Shown: positions 42,255 to 53,705 of the stretch, in pieces | Numbering within the stretch: position 1 is the stretch's first letter | Layout: every line of letters begins with the position of its first letter | Source of the DNA: Rachicladosporium sp. CCFEE 5018 | Lineage: Eukaryota > Ascomycota > Dothideomycetes > Cladosporiales > Cladosporiaceae | Length of the DNA stretch: 64,000 bases | Direction of reading: 5' to 3' | Assembly: GCA_002077045.2 (NCBI GenBank) | Contig: KZ111164.1 | Location: 7,444 to 71,443, forward strand | Translations under genes and position numbers: made by a program | The notes under the pieces: generated by a model | Seen by the model: only the letters and a program-made list of their open reading frames with translations | What the model was told of the DNA's origin: nothing | Database searches by the model: none

Positions 42255-43346
42255 ATGAAACACCACCTCATGATTGGGACCTGGACGCCTCCAGGAGCAA
42301 TCTTCACAGTCTGCTTCGACGACTCAGACCTCTCACTCACTCTCATCAAACGTACCGAGATCCCCAAAGATGAGCCGATTTCCTGGATGACCTTCAACCA
42401 CTCCCGTTCCACGATCTATGGCGCAGGCATGAAGAAATGGAACTCCTTCGCCGTCCCTTCGCCCGCAGAGATTACGCACCAGGTCTCGCACCCCATGGGC
42501 GGCGACCCGAAAGCCAACGACGCAGATACGAAGACACGAGCCATCTTCGTCTTAGCGGCCAAGAAGCCGCCATATCGTGTCTACGGCAACCCATTCTACG
42601 ATCGCGCTGGCTTCGGGAACGTGTTCTCCACGGACGCTGAAACTGGAGCACTGGAGGAGAATGTACAGAACTACGAGTACCTACCTACCTCAGCAATCCA
42701 CGGCATGGTCTTTGATGCCGCAGAGGGGTACCTCTACAGTGCCGATATGTGGGCTAATAAAGTCTGGTGTCATTCCAAGAACGTTGAGACAGGGCACTTG
42801 ACACTTGTTGGATCCGTCGATGCACCTGCTGCAAATGATCATCCGAGATGGGTTGAGATCGCGCCGAGCGGGAAGCTCCTGTATGCTTTGATGGAGGGAG
42901 GCAATCGACTGTGCGTGTACAGCATCGATCCCGAAACCAGAATGCCCAGCTACACAGGCAAAGAATATCCTCTCGTACCGCCAGGCATGATGGAGTCGTT
43001 TCCCAAGATGTTTCGATCCGACGTAGTCTTCACTTCGAAGTCGGGAAAGTATCTGTTCGCTACATCGAGGTCGAATTCGCCATCTCTGACGGGATACATC
43101 GCTGCTTTCTCGCTCTCGGCAGATGGTGACATTGAGCGGCAGATCTGTCTGAATCCGACGCCAACAAGTGGCGGGCATAGTAATGCAGTCAGTCCCTGCT
43201 CGTGGTCTGATGAGTGGCTCGCGCTATGCGACGACGAGAGAGGCTTCGTAGAGATATACCGATGGAAGGACGAGTTCCTAGGGCGCGTAGCTCATCTCGA
43301 CATCAACGAACCTGGCTTCGGCATGAACGCTATCTGGTACGATTGA
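42255..43346 (+). CDS. Carboxy-cis,cis-muconate cyclase, copy B
   Basis: 363 residues from ATG at 42255, which gives the family start MKHHLMIGTWTPPGAIFTV. The ORF is open upstream but the added residues do not fit the family. The protein matches the fungal 3-carboxymuconate lactonising enzyme, a seven-bladed propeller unrelated to the bacterial enzyme. Its propeller-like repeats include EPISWMTFNHSRSTIYG, YLYSADMWANKVW, HPRWVEIAPSGKLLYALMEG and YLFATSRSNSP. It works in the protocatechuate branch of the beta-ketoadipate pathway for aromatic breakdown. No other pathway gene is in the window. It is convergent with PCH2. Confidence 0.9.
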   Translation: MKHHLMIGTWTPPGAIFTVCFDDSDLSLTLIKRTEIPKDEPISWMTFNHSRSTIYGAGMKKWNSFAVPSPAEITHQVSHPMGGDPKANDADTKTRAIFVLAAKKPPYRVYGNPFYDRAGFGNVFSTDAETGALEENVQNYEYLPTSAIHGMVFDAAEGYLYSADMWANKVWCHSKNVETGHLTLVGSVDAPAANDHPRWVEIAPSGKLLYALMEGGNRLCVYSIDPETRMPSYTGKEYPLVPPGMMESFPKMFRSDVVFTSKSGKYLFATSRSNSPSLTGYIAAFSLSADGDIERQICLNPTPTSGGHSNAVSPCSWSDEWLALCDDERGFVEIYRWKDEFLGRVAHLDINEPGFGMNAIWYD

Positions 43347-43470
43347 GGCATTGTAAGCTTCGACAGCGATCTCTCCTGCACCAGACCCACTGTTGGCTAC
43401 AGGCATCCACCGGGGTAGTCGGCGTGCTTGACTCAGAATCCACCCAAGCCTCTTTCGACGGTCATCAATG

Positions 43471-44826
43471 CTAGGCTCTGCTCAGCACCTCCTGCTCTAC
43501 AGCGTTCTCCAAAGCTGCCACAGCATTGTCGAGCGTCTGAGCCACACCCCAGGTGTACGTCGCGAGTCCGAGAACTGGTAGCCGTCGAAGCGTCCTGCCA
43601 CTCATCGCCAGTCTAGCACACTTGTCTGACATTTTCCACAAGCGGAAGCCAGCGGAGTCTGGCGAGTCGTGCAAGGTCATGTGGGTAGTGGCTAAAGTGG
43701 GCACATCATCATTCGCAGTGACGAGCTGGCTATGGACGAGCTCATTGAGGCAGGAGCGGAAGATGTTGTAGATTGCCGAGCTGGAGGGACTGGGGATGTA
43801 TTGTTTGATGTCGACGCGGTCGAGGAAGGCTGGGTCCTGGACGCGACGTCAGTGCTACTCGTCAGTGGGTTAGGGACGAGCTTACGATTGCCTCCATCAT
43901 GTTGCTTGTACACAAAGTGATGACGTTCGGCAGATGACAGAGCCGATCGAGCGCGGTGAGCAGTTGGTTGGTAGCCTGGACATCTAATCAGCACTGTTCG
44001 CGTAGCGACTTGCATGATATGCAATCACACGAAGCCCATCATGACACTCCCCACCACCACTAGCCAGCTTTCTCGACCCAGCGATCGTCTCAACCTCATC
44101 AATGACCACAACAATCAACTTCTTCCCATCCCTCGCTCTCTCCATAACACCATCGAACGTACTCTCGATCAACTTCCCACTCTCGCCAAAATACTTGCTC
44201 AACATGGCATTAGCATTGATCTCGACCAGATCGGCAGCAGCGAACGATTCGCCGAGCCTAACGGCCAGCTTCTGGGCCAGAGCTCTGCAAAGTGTGCTCT
44301 TGCCGCTGCCTGGTGGACCGTGAAGAAGGCAGAGACGGTTCCAATTGAACGTCGCGAGATTAAGACCAGGTTGGCCCATCATATCTACCATGCGGACGAG
44401 ATAGCGGAGGAGGCGAGCTGGGAGCGCGTCGTCAAAGACAAGCGAATCCCATTCGTCGGTGAGGAGAGCGTTGGGAAGAGCTAAGGTGCGGGCTTGTGAG
44501 GAGTGCTCGTCTTGCTTGACACAGCGGCGGTCACCGGTATCATCTGGCTGTCGAAGATGATAAGTTTGCACATCTAGCTGTACATCTTCAACGTCGATCC
44601 AATTCGATAACTGCAGCGGACCAGTAAAGTCAGCTATCTGGACTCTGACGACGATTTTGTCGTGCTTCAGCCGAGTCTCATGCTTGAGCTTCGAGCCGAT
44701 CTCGACAGCCTTGTACATCTGCTCTACCCAAGTCGCCACCTCCGCTCTGACAGCAGTCTGGGTGTTCGCAGGCGTCGCGGATCTGAGCTGGACTTCAATG
44801 TGAAGGGTGGGACTGATGAGCGCCAT
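43471..44826 (-). CDS. pch2: PCH2/TRIP13 AAA+ ATPase, copy B
   Basis: Exons 44029-44826, 43886-43975 and 43471-43836 encode 417 residues. The AAA+ module is complete: Walker A LLHGPPGSGKST, Walker B VVVIDEVE, then GLRATNQLLTALDRL, the sensor-1 region TLCTSNMM and the arginine-finger block DPAFLDRVDIKQYI. The motif FGESGKLI is characteristic of Pch2/TRIP13. The ATPase remodels HORMA-domain proteins (Hop1, Mad2) in the meiotic and spindle checkpoints. The N-terminal domain (residues 1-150) fits the adaptor-binding domain. Both introns are about 50 bases. A full gene suggests that meiosis or the checkpoint is still maintained. Confidence 0.92.
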
Positions 44827-45148
44827 GACCTGTGATGATCGACTATCCTGTTCTCAGGGTGTAAGGAGACTGAATGGGTGAAGTAAGAGTGCAGTCGTAC
44901 ATCGAGACGCGATGGGTGCCTGGCGACGCTTTGATGAGGCGAGGAAGGAACACCCAGCCTCCCAGTAAGCTTATTTTGACCTCATGTACACCAACATGAA
45001 GCATACCTACGATGGCGACACGTGCGGACATGCTCAACGACGCGAAGGTACCACAATAGTACGGAGGTGGGGTGAAGCTGTACTCACTATAGACGCCGAT
45101 GGGCCCACACTTCGCTGTGCACTCCACCCGAAAGGCCCCCGATTGCTC
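44827..45148. other. Short intergenic region, PCH2 promoter / VID21 3' end, copy B
   Basis: About 320 bases, no gene. Nearly identical to 57150-57472. Confidence 0.4.
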
Positions 45149-48100
45149 TCACCGCGCAGCATTAGCCTGCATTGTCCTCGGACTTCCCTGCAATCCTCCC
45201 GCCAAAGCTCCAGGACTCTGCATCATACCCGGCGTATTACTCCTGCTCGACGGTCTGGCAGTCATGCTCGGCACATTGTTGACGCCTTGATACTGCACAG
45301 CTGGGCTGACAGGGTTGACGTTCGGACTCGCGTGCGCGACGACAGGACTGTTGGCCAGCTGTGCATGTGGCGTGTTGGGTGACTGCTGCATGCGCATCTG
45401 CTGCATCTGGCGCTGCCTCATCATCTGAGCGTAGGAGTGTTGTGGACTTTGAGCGGAGCCGTTGACCTGTGATGATGCGTCGCCAGTGCCGTAGCCGTTC
45501 ACTCCGTTCGCCATGCTTGGGTTGCTAGGGTAGACTTGCTGGTTCTGACCATACGCTTGCATGTTGGCTGTAGCGGACGGTACGCCGTTCGACAACCCGG
45601 CTGCGGCGTTCATAGCGCTCTGCCTAACTTGACTCGAGGACTGAGATTGATGCTTCAATTGCTCCGTCGCAAAGTTGGTCAACTCGGCCTCGGTCATGTT
45701 AGGGTACCGAGCGCGGAGCTGATTCTTGATAGCAATGACAGCAGGTACATGGCCAGAAGAGAGCTGGCCCGAATTGCCTTGAGGCGTAGGTGGTGGTGGC
45801 ATGTTTGGCGACGCAGACATGTGCTGTTGACCATTCATCTGCGTGCTCTGTGCGTGGTTGCCCTGCATAGAGCCTTGGTGCTGGACAGGCATCTGCGCTT
45901 GCTGTTGATGGCTTTGTGTCTGTGCCTGGAAAGCAGCCAAGAGCGCCTGATTACTGGCGATCTGCTGCTGAGTCGTCATGCTGCCGGTGTTGGCGACGGG
46001 ACTGATCATGCTTGCGTTCGGCATAGGGAATTGCTGCCCTCCGTACTGACTCTGTCGTGACTGCGCAGACGCTTGTGCCATGCGCTGCATTTCAGCAGAC
46101 TGTGTCATCGGCACAGCTGATCGCATATGCGCTTGTGGGATGCCTTGTGTGTTGACACCAGGGACTGCGAGATGTCTGTTGCGAGTCGGTGCCGGTAAGC
46201 CTTGCCTCTGCTGCTGTGGGGCCTGGCCGTTGACAGTTGGATGCTGCTGCCCGTTCGCCGACATCTGTGCCTGGCCGGCGGTTCCAGGTCGAGGCACGTT
46301 AGGTGCGCCATTGACTTGACCTGGCTGGCCAGCTCGGGTCATCTGCAATGATCGTTGTTGCTGTTCGAGCATCTTCAGGCGATGTTGACGTTGCATCTCC
46401 GCAAGCTGTAGATCACGCTCATAGCGCTTCTTACTAAACTCTTGGGGAGTCAGCATCGGGGCTCGTGGTTGTTGGGACGTCTCAGCTTGCTGCGTAGACT
46501 TGCGCTGGGCTGCGGCACGGGCGGCTAATATATGGTCAGTATGTGTTGCTAGAATCTTCACGATGTTGGACGGCACTTACATTCGGCCTTCTTGTACTCC
46601 GCCATTTCACGCTTCTTGGCCAGCTTCCGCATCGCATCCACAGTCCACAAGTGTCGTGTACTCTTACGCTTCTCGACTCTTGATGGCAGAGTCCGACGCC
46701 GCATAGGCATATGCTGCTGCGCTGCAGTGACACCGCTTTGTTGCTGCGCTTGTTGGATCGCAGCAACCTGCGCGTTGTAGCGTCTCTCCACAGCTTGCTG
46801 ACTCTGTTCCAAGCGCTGAAACCAGGTCTTGAAGTAGACTGTCTTGCGCATCTCAGCAGGTAATGTCTCCAGCTCCACCCAACGCTCAAAGCATTCCCAT
46901 GGCGTACGTCGCTCCATACCACTCTTGAATCGTGAAGGTAGCGCCATCTCGGCTGAGATGAGTGACCAATTGAATGAGTAGTCTTTGGCCAGCTTTCGCA
47001 GCTTCTGGTCGTCCTCCCACACCCATTGCGAGCCGTTGCGGAACTCGTAGAATGGCGTGCTAGGCATCTGAAACTCTGAAGGCGGCCTGAAGACATTGTT
47101 GGCGTGTAGTCTGTCGCGGATATGCTTGTTATCAGGATGAAACAGTGCAATCTCAGAGTCATCAGGCTGCATGTTCTGCTCATCTCGTCGACGCTTGTAT
47201 GTCGGCTGGGCGTCTTCTGTCTCCGCTTCATCTTCATAGTCGTATCGACTTCGCTTGCGGGACGGTTGCTGTTGCTTCGGCAGGATCTTACCACTGACGA
47301 ACTTCGATACCTGGGTCATTCTAGACTTCGAATGTTGTGGCAACGTTTCAGGCACCCAGACAGGCACATCTGCCAAGGCTTTGCGAAGCGTGCCAGATGT
47401 TTGCAGCTGATGAACGTGGTCTGCGAGCTCGGGCGCCACGACAAGTCTAGTCGGCAGCGTGGCACCGAGCACTGGTGTCCTGGGCATACTGTCGTCCTCC
47501 GGAGCGGACTCACCAGCAGCCTCCAATTCGGGCACGGCGTCGTCTTCGATGTCGACGTCGCTCGTGCGTCTGCCCTTGACTTTGACACGCATGCCCATGC
47601 GCTCGTCAGCATCGGCAGCCACGTAGTCAGCACACCGGCGAGCCAGCCAGGCACAAACGCTTTTCTTCATCTTGCGCTCGGCGCGAAAGTCCTTACCCAT
47701 CCAGCGCATCTCCGCCATCAGGTGATCTTGGTGGGTCACGGGTGCTGGCGGCTCCTTGCACTTCTCCATCTGTCGCAATGGCCACTTGTTCGCGTTCTGG
47801 AGCTGATAGATCCTTCGTAGCATGCGGAAGTCCATGCGCTCGTGTGTCGCGGTGAAGTAGTCTTCAGTCGACAACGTCTTGGTCGCAGATTTGATAAGAT
47901 CGGGCAACGGCTGTGTGTTGATGTTCGCAGATTCATGGGCCTGTATGCGGAAAAGTGGCTCAAGATAGTCTCGTTCGGGGTCTTCTGCTGCACCCTTTAA
48001 TGAAGCAAGCTCGCCTAGGGCAGCGATGCTTGCGTGTGGGCTCAGATCATACTCTGGCCGGCGGGTCCGCGGTGGTGTAACGTACTCTTGCATACGTACC

Positions 48101-49288
48101 ACTCGTCCATCGCGCCGCGTGCTCTTCGGAGATACAGGCTCGATAGAAGACTGTCGCCTGCGAGGCTCAAGCGATGGAGTACCATTGACGCCTTCTGTTG
48201 CGCGCTTCGGAGGTTGAATGGCCAGATCAGAGGGCGTGGCTGAGACTTTGTCGCGGCTCCCGGTTGAGGTTTCGCGTTGTCGATCAGCTTCCTCACGAGA
48301 CGATGTTGCCCGTCGGGGGACAACAGTAATACTGTCTTCCTCTGACTCAGGTTCGTCCTGTCGTAGGTCTTCGAGTTGACGAGAGACCGTAGCCTTCGCT
48401 GCCTTGAGACGATCGGTCTGCATGTCCGCGACAACCTGTGCCTCTGTCTCACGGCCCGGACCATTCGTCGACGGCTCCGGACCTTCCCGATCATCCCGAG
48501 CTGCTTGCTCCTCTGCCTCGCGAGCAGCAGCTTCACGTTCCTCCCAGCGTAGCTGATCGTCAGGCGTTGAGATGTCGCCTAGTGCTTCCTTGCGAGCTTG
48601 CTCCTTCATTGCTGCAAGGTTCCTGTCGTGCTCGGCTTTGACACGTCGCTCGTCTGGTGTGGGCCTTAGATCCTTAGGCACATCGACAGCAGCCGGCTCC
48701 GAGTCCGGTGAGGTATCTGGTGAGTCCTGTGGGAGCATCGGAGTAGCGGCCGAATGAGCACCAACGGTTGAGGACGGTGATGAAGCCAGGTCACCCTGCA
48801 CCTGGAGGTGAGACGTATGCTCAGCATCAGTGTTGGCCTTCAGATGCGTCGCTTCACTTCTCTCACGTAGTCGCGCTTCCTGAACTGCTTCTGACGGGAG
48901 ATGCACTGTCTTGGCATGCGGGTGAGCATCAGTCTCAAGATGAAGCCTCTCTCGGGTAGCTTGAGTGAAGTTTGCTTCATCCTCCGGCGCAGGTGGCGCA
49001 AGCTCAGCAGGCGGCGCAGAGCCTGGGGAGCGGCGAGTGACGGGCAATGATGGTGACTTCGAAGCGATCCGAGTGCGCTTCTCGGCGGATGCAAGCAGAT
49101 CGATCGGCCGCTGCGTAGTCGCTGCCGCCATAGTGCTCGCGGCGGATGCGGGAGTGAAAGGCTTGATCACGGAGGCAAGTGGTCCAGGGATCGTGCTCTC
49201 TGTAGTCTCACTTTCAGGCTCAGTCGTAAGCACAGGCTGCTCTTCAAGTGTCTTCGTGGATGTGACAGAGACATCTTGCGGTATGACT
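45149..49288 (-). CDS. vid21: VID21/EAF1, NuA4 scaffold, copy B without the N-terminal exons
   Basis: Two exons here: 46581-49288 (open into the gap) and 45149-46524, with a 56-base intron. The 5' exons are in contig D (61713-62225). Reading D into B with the 93-base overlap counted once gives 4,419 bases in frame, 1,472 residues. Visible domains are a charged coiled region (RRVKAEHDRNLAAMKEQARKE), an HSA domain (HQDHLMAEMRWMGKDFRAER) that binds actin-related proteins, and a SANT/Myb domain (WVWEDDQKLRKLAKDY and following). A Gln-rich tail of about 450 residues ends the protein. Eaf1 is the platform of the NuA4 histone acetyltransferase complex. From about 46450 to 49288 I see no difference from copy C. 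Confidence 0.92.
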
Positions 49289-49388
49289 NNNNNNNNNNNN
49301 NNNNNNNNNNNNNNNNNNNNNNNNNNNNNNNNNNNNNNNNNNNNNNNNNNNNNNNNNNNNNNNNNNNNNNNNNNNNNNNNNNNNNNNN
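49289..49388. other. Assembly gap of 100 N
   Basis: Placeholder gap. It separates a VID21 fragment from an ornithine decarboxylase fragment. The left contig belongs with 61713, the right one with 18537. Confidence 0.97.
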
Positions 49389-49786
49389 ACGCCTGCGATG
49401 TCCAGGTCTAGCTCTCGAGCAAGTGCAAGCAGCTCAGGCACACTGTCCATGCTAGCGCCAAACTTCTGACTCAGGCGACAGAGACTGGCCGAGTCGTCCG
49501 TCAAGATCCTGAGGTACAGCTCAGCCTGCGGACAGATCGCCTTGATCTTGTACAGCTCATCAGTATTGTCGAAGGTCATCTGCTTGACACCCTGTTGAGC
49601 TGTGTAGCGCAGGTAGCTCTTGGTCTTGCACGGCTGCGCGTAGATGATGCGGGACGGCTCAACGCCCGCCTGCAAGACCTGCTCGATCTCCGTCTTGCTC
49701 GCACAGTCGAAGCCAGATCCAAGTGCCGCTAGCAGCTTGATGATGACAGGATCCGGGTTGCACTTTACAGCGTAGTGCGGCGTGAC
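49389..49786. repeat. 398-base contig overlap, start of C equals end of A
   Basis: Second copy of 18140-18537, identical. Its duplication in the window is an assembly effect. Confidence 0.9.
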
Positions 49787-50059
49787 GCGGCCGAGATGCT
49801 TCTTCCAGCGCATGTGCTGGCGGTAGACTTCTCCCATATCCGCCACAAAGAAGGCATCCTCCTCTCCCGCCTCACAGGTGTCTGTATCGATTGCATGCAC
49901 ACGCTTCTGCAGCGCTGCGCCAATCATCTCCTTCGCCACATCTGTCCCATCGAGACCCTCAACTGCTGGCACTGCAAAGCCATGGCCTCCTTTCACGTGA
50001 TTATTGGTCACTGACAGATACGCATTGTCATTGTTGTAGTCGATGGCGCTAGGTGCCAT
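49389..50059 (-). CDS. Ornithine decarboxylase, N-terminal part, haplotype A+C
   Basis: From ATG at 50059 the frame runs into the gap. It has PHYAVKCNPDP with the PLP Lys and the first half of the barrel. The part 49389-49786 is the same sequence as 18140-18537, where the gene continues. Together the two parts give 467 residues without a frame break. Residue changes against B include EGLDGT for ERLNGT. Confidence 0.93.
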
Positions 50060-50116
50060 TCCCTTGCAAGAGAACAGACTGAGTATTGGAAGTAATTTCA
50101 AGTGTCCCGACTGGTC

Positions 50117-50455
50117 TTAGGGAGGTTTGAAGGGAGCGAAGCCCGACGCGATCAAACTTGGGCGAGGCCTCGCAGAGTCTTCCCCGTTCAAGGGAAGAGC
50201 CCCAAGGAAGCGCTGATGCGGCAGCTCAGGGATTGAAGGTGACGGGGATGGGTTGGATTGCGGGTCAAGCAGCAAAGATTCGAGGTCCTGTGAAGGAATG
50301 GTGGTGGTGTTTGGGTGGCAGCTTCCTGTCGAGGCTGCCCGATGTCGTTGTGATGAGGTTGCAATGCGTTCACTTGTTTTGTGAACAGCGTTCGGGTGGA
50401 TGTGGCGAGGATGAGTGTATGTTGAGTAAATCTTCTGTGGGACTCGGCATGTCAA
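50117..50455 (-). promoter_or_regulatory. Upstream ORF in the ornithine decarboxylase leader, copy C
   Basis: 112 codons (first codons MTCRVPQK), same stop as in B. It ends 57 bases before the decarboxylase ATG. The leader here is more similar to B than other noncoding regions are. Confidence 0.4.
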
Positions 50456-51385
50456 GAATTCCCTCGTGCATGTGCGCGAGCCTCAGGCAAAATTTCGCGT
50501 TGTGTAGGCAATGACGTGGAAGGGACATACACACATTCTGCACGCATGCTCTTGACAGCTCACCGCCGAAAATATGTAGGTGATTCCTGATCGAGAACCG
50601 TGCTACCACTTGTCAGCGGCCGGGGGTCCGTCAGCGGCCGGGAAAGCACAACCCGAGTCTCGAGCCCATACATTGTAGCGCATGAGAAGAGATTTACGGT
50701 CCTACGGTGCACTAGCGACTTACCAGCTCTGCTCGTGTTCTGAGCGTGCCCGATCAGACGTCAGCACAGCGGCCATGTTCAAGATCATCATCCACGCCTG
50801 TACAGCCGTTGAGTTCGCGCTCGACGCTGGCGTGGCTGGCTAGATCGCCATGGACAAAACGCCATTCTTGGGCTGCAGTTCGCGGCTGTGTCCAATGTCG
50901 AATCACATCAAGGCTTTGCTGCTCACGCCACGTTCTTCATACATGTTACGCGGGGCCGCAGTCACTTCTATCTCATGAGAGCAATGATGGAGCCGCTCAA
51001 GTGTTCAGCAGCTTGACTCAATGGCTTCTCATCACTGTCATGAGCGCCTGCTCAATACTACAATACGCGCGCATTTGCCCTCCACTGGTTCACGAAGTCG
51101 ACATACTGGCATACTCGGGTGGTCCGACCAGGCATGATGCGCTGATGCCGATGTATGTCGCCCGGGTGGTATCAGTGAGGCCGCGATTGGTCTGCACACA
51201 GACAGGTATGCTTGATGTATCTCATGATGGCCTGACAGAAGCTATTTACATTCCACTTCTCGAACTGTGGCTGGCGCGCTGCTACGAAATGCATCTGACA
51301 CAGGAGCACCTTTCCTATAACAGGATTGCCAGTCGACCACGTTTCTTCTCCACCTTCGCAGTTCCAAATCAGCTGAAACCAAATC
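50456..51385. other. Intergenic region upstream of the BBE oxidase pseudogene, copy C
   Basis: Counterpart of 38108-39006. It has a short duplication of gtcagcggccggg near 50613-50640 absent from B. No gene supported. Confidence 0.4.
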
Positions 51386-52935
51386 ATGGGTAGCATCTCC
51401 GGTCTGAGCGACCAGGAGCGAACCGTACGAAGCCTTGTCCAAAATGCTCTAGGCTCCGATGATACGCTGTACGCGTTTCCCGATGAGCCATTCTACCAAT
51501 TCGACCACGTCAAGCTCTACAACCTTGACATCCGTACCCGGCCAGATGCCGTCACGTACCCGAAAACACCGCAGCAGGTCGCCGCAATCGTGGGAGCAGC
51601 TGCAAAGGCAGGCCTTGCCGTCCAGGCGAAGTCTGGCGGGCACAGCTATTGCAATTTCTCCTCTCCAGATCACGGCATTGTCGTCGATCTGAGGAACATG
51701 AAGAAGTTTTCCATGAACACGGAGACGTGGCGCGCTACGGTGGGTGGCGGAATGCTGTTGGGCGAATTAGACGAGTCTTTGTATAGTCCCCATAAGCGGG
51801 CAGTGGCTCATGGTGAGTGTGTCTAGTCGTCGGCTGAACATGGGACTGATGTCGTGCACGAAAGGTGTTTGTCCACAGGTCGGTTTGGGAGGACACGCCA
51901 CAATCGGTGGGTTGGGTCCGAGTTCTCGTCTCTTCGGAATGGCTCTCGGATCACGTAGAGGAGGTAGAGGTAGTCACAGCGGATGGCCAGATCCTGCGAG
52001 CCTCCGAGACTCAGCACAAAGATCTCTTCTGGGCGCTCAAAGGCGCCGGTGCGTCGTTCGGCATCATTACCGAGTTCGTCCTTCGCACTGAAGAGGCCCC
52101 CGAGGAGACTGTCCAATACAAATACTCATTCACCTCTGGCTCTTGGACCAAGATGGCGGATGTCTTCAAGACCTGGCAGAGGTTTATCGCCGATCCCGAC
52201 CTGACGTGGCGCTTCGCGACGACAGCGACCATCACGACCCTTGGCCTCTCCATCAGCGGGACATTCTATGGATCCGAGCTGGAATTCGAACAGCTGTCTC
52301 TGAAGCCGGACTTCCCGCTTCGCGAGACCGGCTCCAAGACCACAGTGCGTCAGAACTGGCTCGACGTGCTTACTCATGAAGCAGAACAGGTCGCATTGAA
52401 GCTCGGAGGAGGCATACCAGCGCATGCATACACCAAGACACTGACCTTCAACGGCAGCAAGAACAACCTTCTCGATGACCCCGGAGTCGACAAGCTCTTC
52501 TCCTACATCGAGCATGCCGACAAAGGCACGTTGATCTGGTTCCTGATCTTCGATCTTGCTGGTGGAAAGACAAACACCGTGCCCATGGAAGCGACAGCGT
52601 ACGCACATAGAGATGCGCTATACTACCTGCAGTCCTATGCAATCAGCGACAAGCTTATCAGTGGCGTCTCGGAGACCACGAAACAGTTCCTTGCTGGCGT
52701 GAACGACGTGATCGTCAATCACATGATGGCCGATGGCACGGATTACGGTGCGTATCCGGGATATGTGGATCTTGAGCTGGGAGCGGAGGCGCAGAAGTTG
52801 TACTGGCGGGACAATTTAGAGGAGCTGGAGCGGATCAAGACGATATATGACCCCGGGAAGGTGTTTCGGAACCCGCAGAGTGTGCGGCCGACGGTGGCGC
52901 GAAGCAGGATTGCTACGAATGATGTAAAGTTTTGA
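51386..52935 (+). pseudogene. BBE-like FAD oxidase, copy C, one-base frameshift
   Basis: Exon 1 51386-51812 and intron 51813-51864 match copy B, but in exon 2 one extra G in ctcgga (51948-51949; ctcga in B) shifts the frame right after FGMAL. Translation then reaches a stop after about 50 foreign residues, so the substrate and BBE domains are lost. The remaining reading frame to 52935 is still open and very close to B (its end is FRNPQSVRPTV, and two codons near DRGYTDYG are missing), so the break is recent or a sequencing error. GGHSYCNF and the flavin-linking His are before the break. A single base is the weakest kind of pseudogene evidence. Confidence 0.7.
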
Positions 52936-53705
52936 AATGGGATCGCTTGCGGCGAATGTCGTGCTCTTCTATCAGACTGTACCACTTGGCTGCCTATGAG
53001 ATCATGAAAGGAGGATACTAGCGTACTGATAGTAACAGTCTGTTCATATTGACGCTCATGCACAGAGCGCGCTCATGGGTCCGACAGCTCCATGTTTAAT
53101 CGTTCGTGCTTTGACAGTTCTGTATTCCGCATAGACGTGGACCTATGCGCTGGCGTTTGCTCTGGGAGGTATATGTCTGCCACGTGCCGATTGTGATCCT
53201 TGCATGTGCTTCGTACCGAGCTCTCATGCGTCAATGAAATGCGCGTAGTGCTCAGCGTCTGTGAAGTGTCACTCCTGCGACGACCGATGATGTACATTCG
53301 AACTTGCTCGGATGTCTGACCGCATCTGAGACTCTGATGAAAGTGCCTGACCCCACCCAAATGCGTGGGAGAACGACCGGATGTGCCATAGGCGGAGGAC
53401 GAGATGCGAACGATTCACCAGTAGTCGTCGCATCATGAAGGCTTCTGTCCCGTAGGCGGTATGGGGTAAATGCGATCCAACGCGAAGCGAAAATGTCTGA
53501 AGAAGCCGTTGTGGTCGTGACCCAAGTCCTGTCCTTCAGTCTCCTCCTGTCCACTTGATAAGTCAGGTTGAGTCAGATGTCCCAGATGCTTCACTTGTTT
53601 AACTTTTAAACCCATGTATTGCACTGTAACGCCCAGGGCATCTGCTGCTGCGTTGCAGTGGCGCCCACGTGGCGTGGTATCACCCACTGCTAACCTCTGT
53701 CCCTC
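52936..53705. other. Hypervariable intergenic tract, copy C
   Basis: About 770 bases, counterpart of 40562-41377 but strongly diverged with many transitions. No gene seen. Confidence 0.5.

Noticed and set aside
45536..46060. A 174-codon plus ORF rich in Leu and Arg
   Set aside because: It is antisense to the Gln-rich exon of VID21; CAG runs read as CTG/TGC on the other strand produce such ORFs.
47122..47820. A 232-codon plus ORF antisense to VID21
   Set aside because: The opposite strand has clear HSA and SANT domains in frame; this is a shadow.
1238..49288. Recent tandem segmental duplication of about 30 kb
   Set aside because: Genes at all three junctions are split at N runs and the contig ends overlap exactly with other contigs. 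The bubble model explains order, lengths and overlaps without a duplication.
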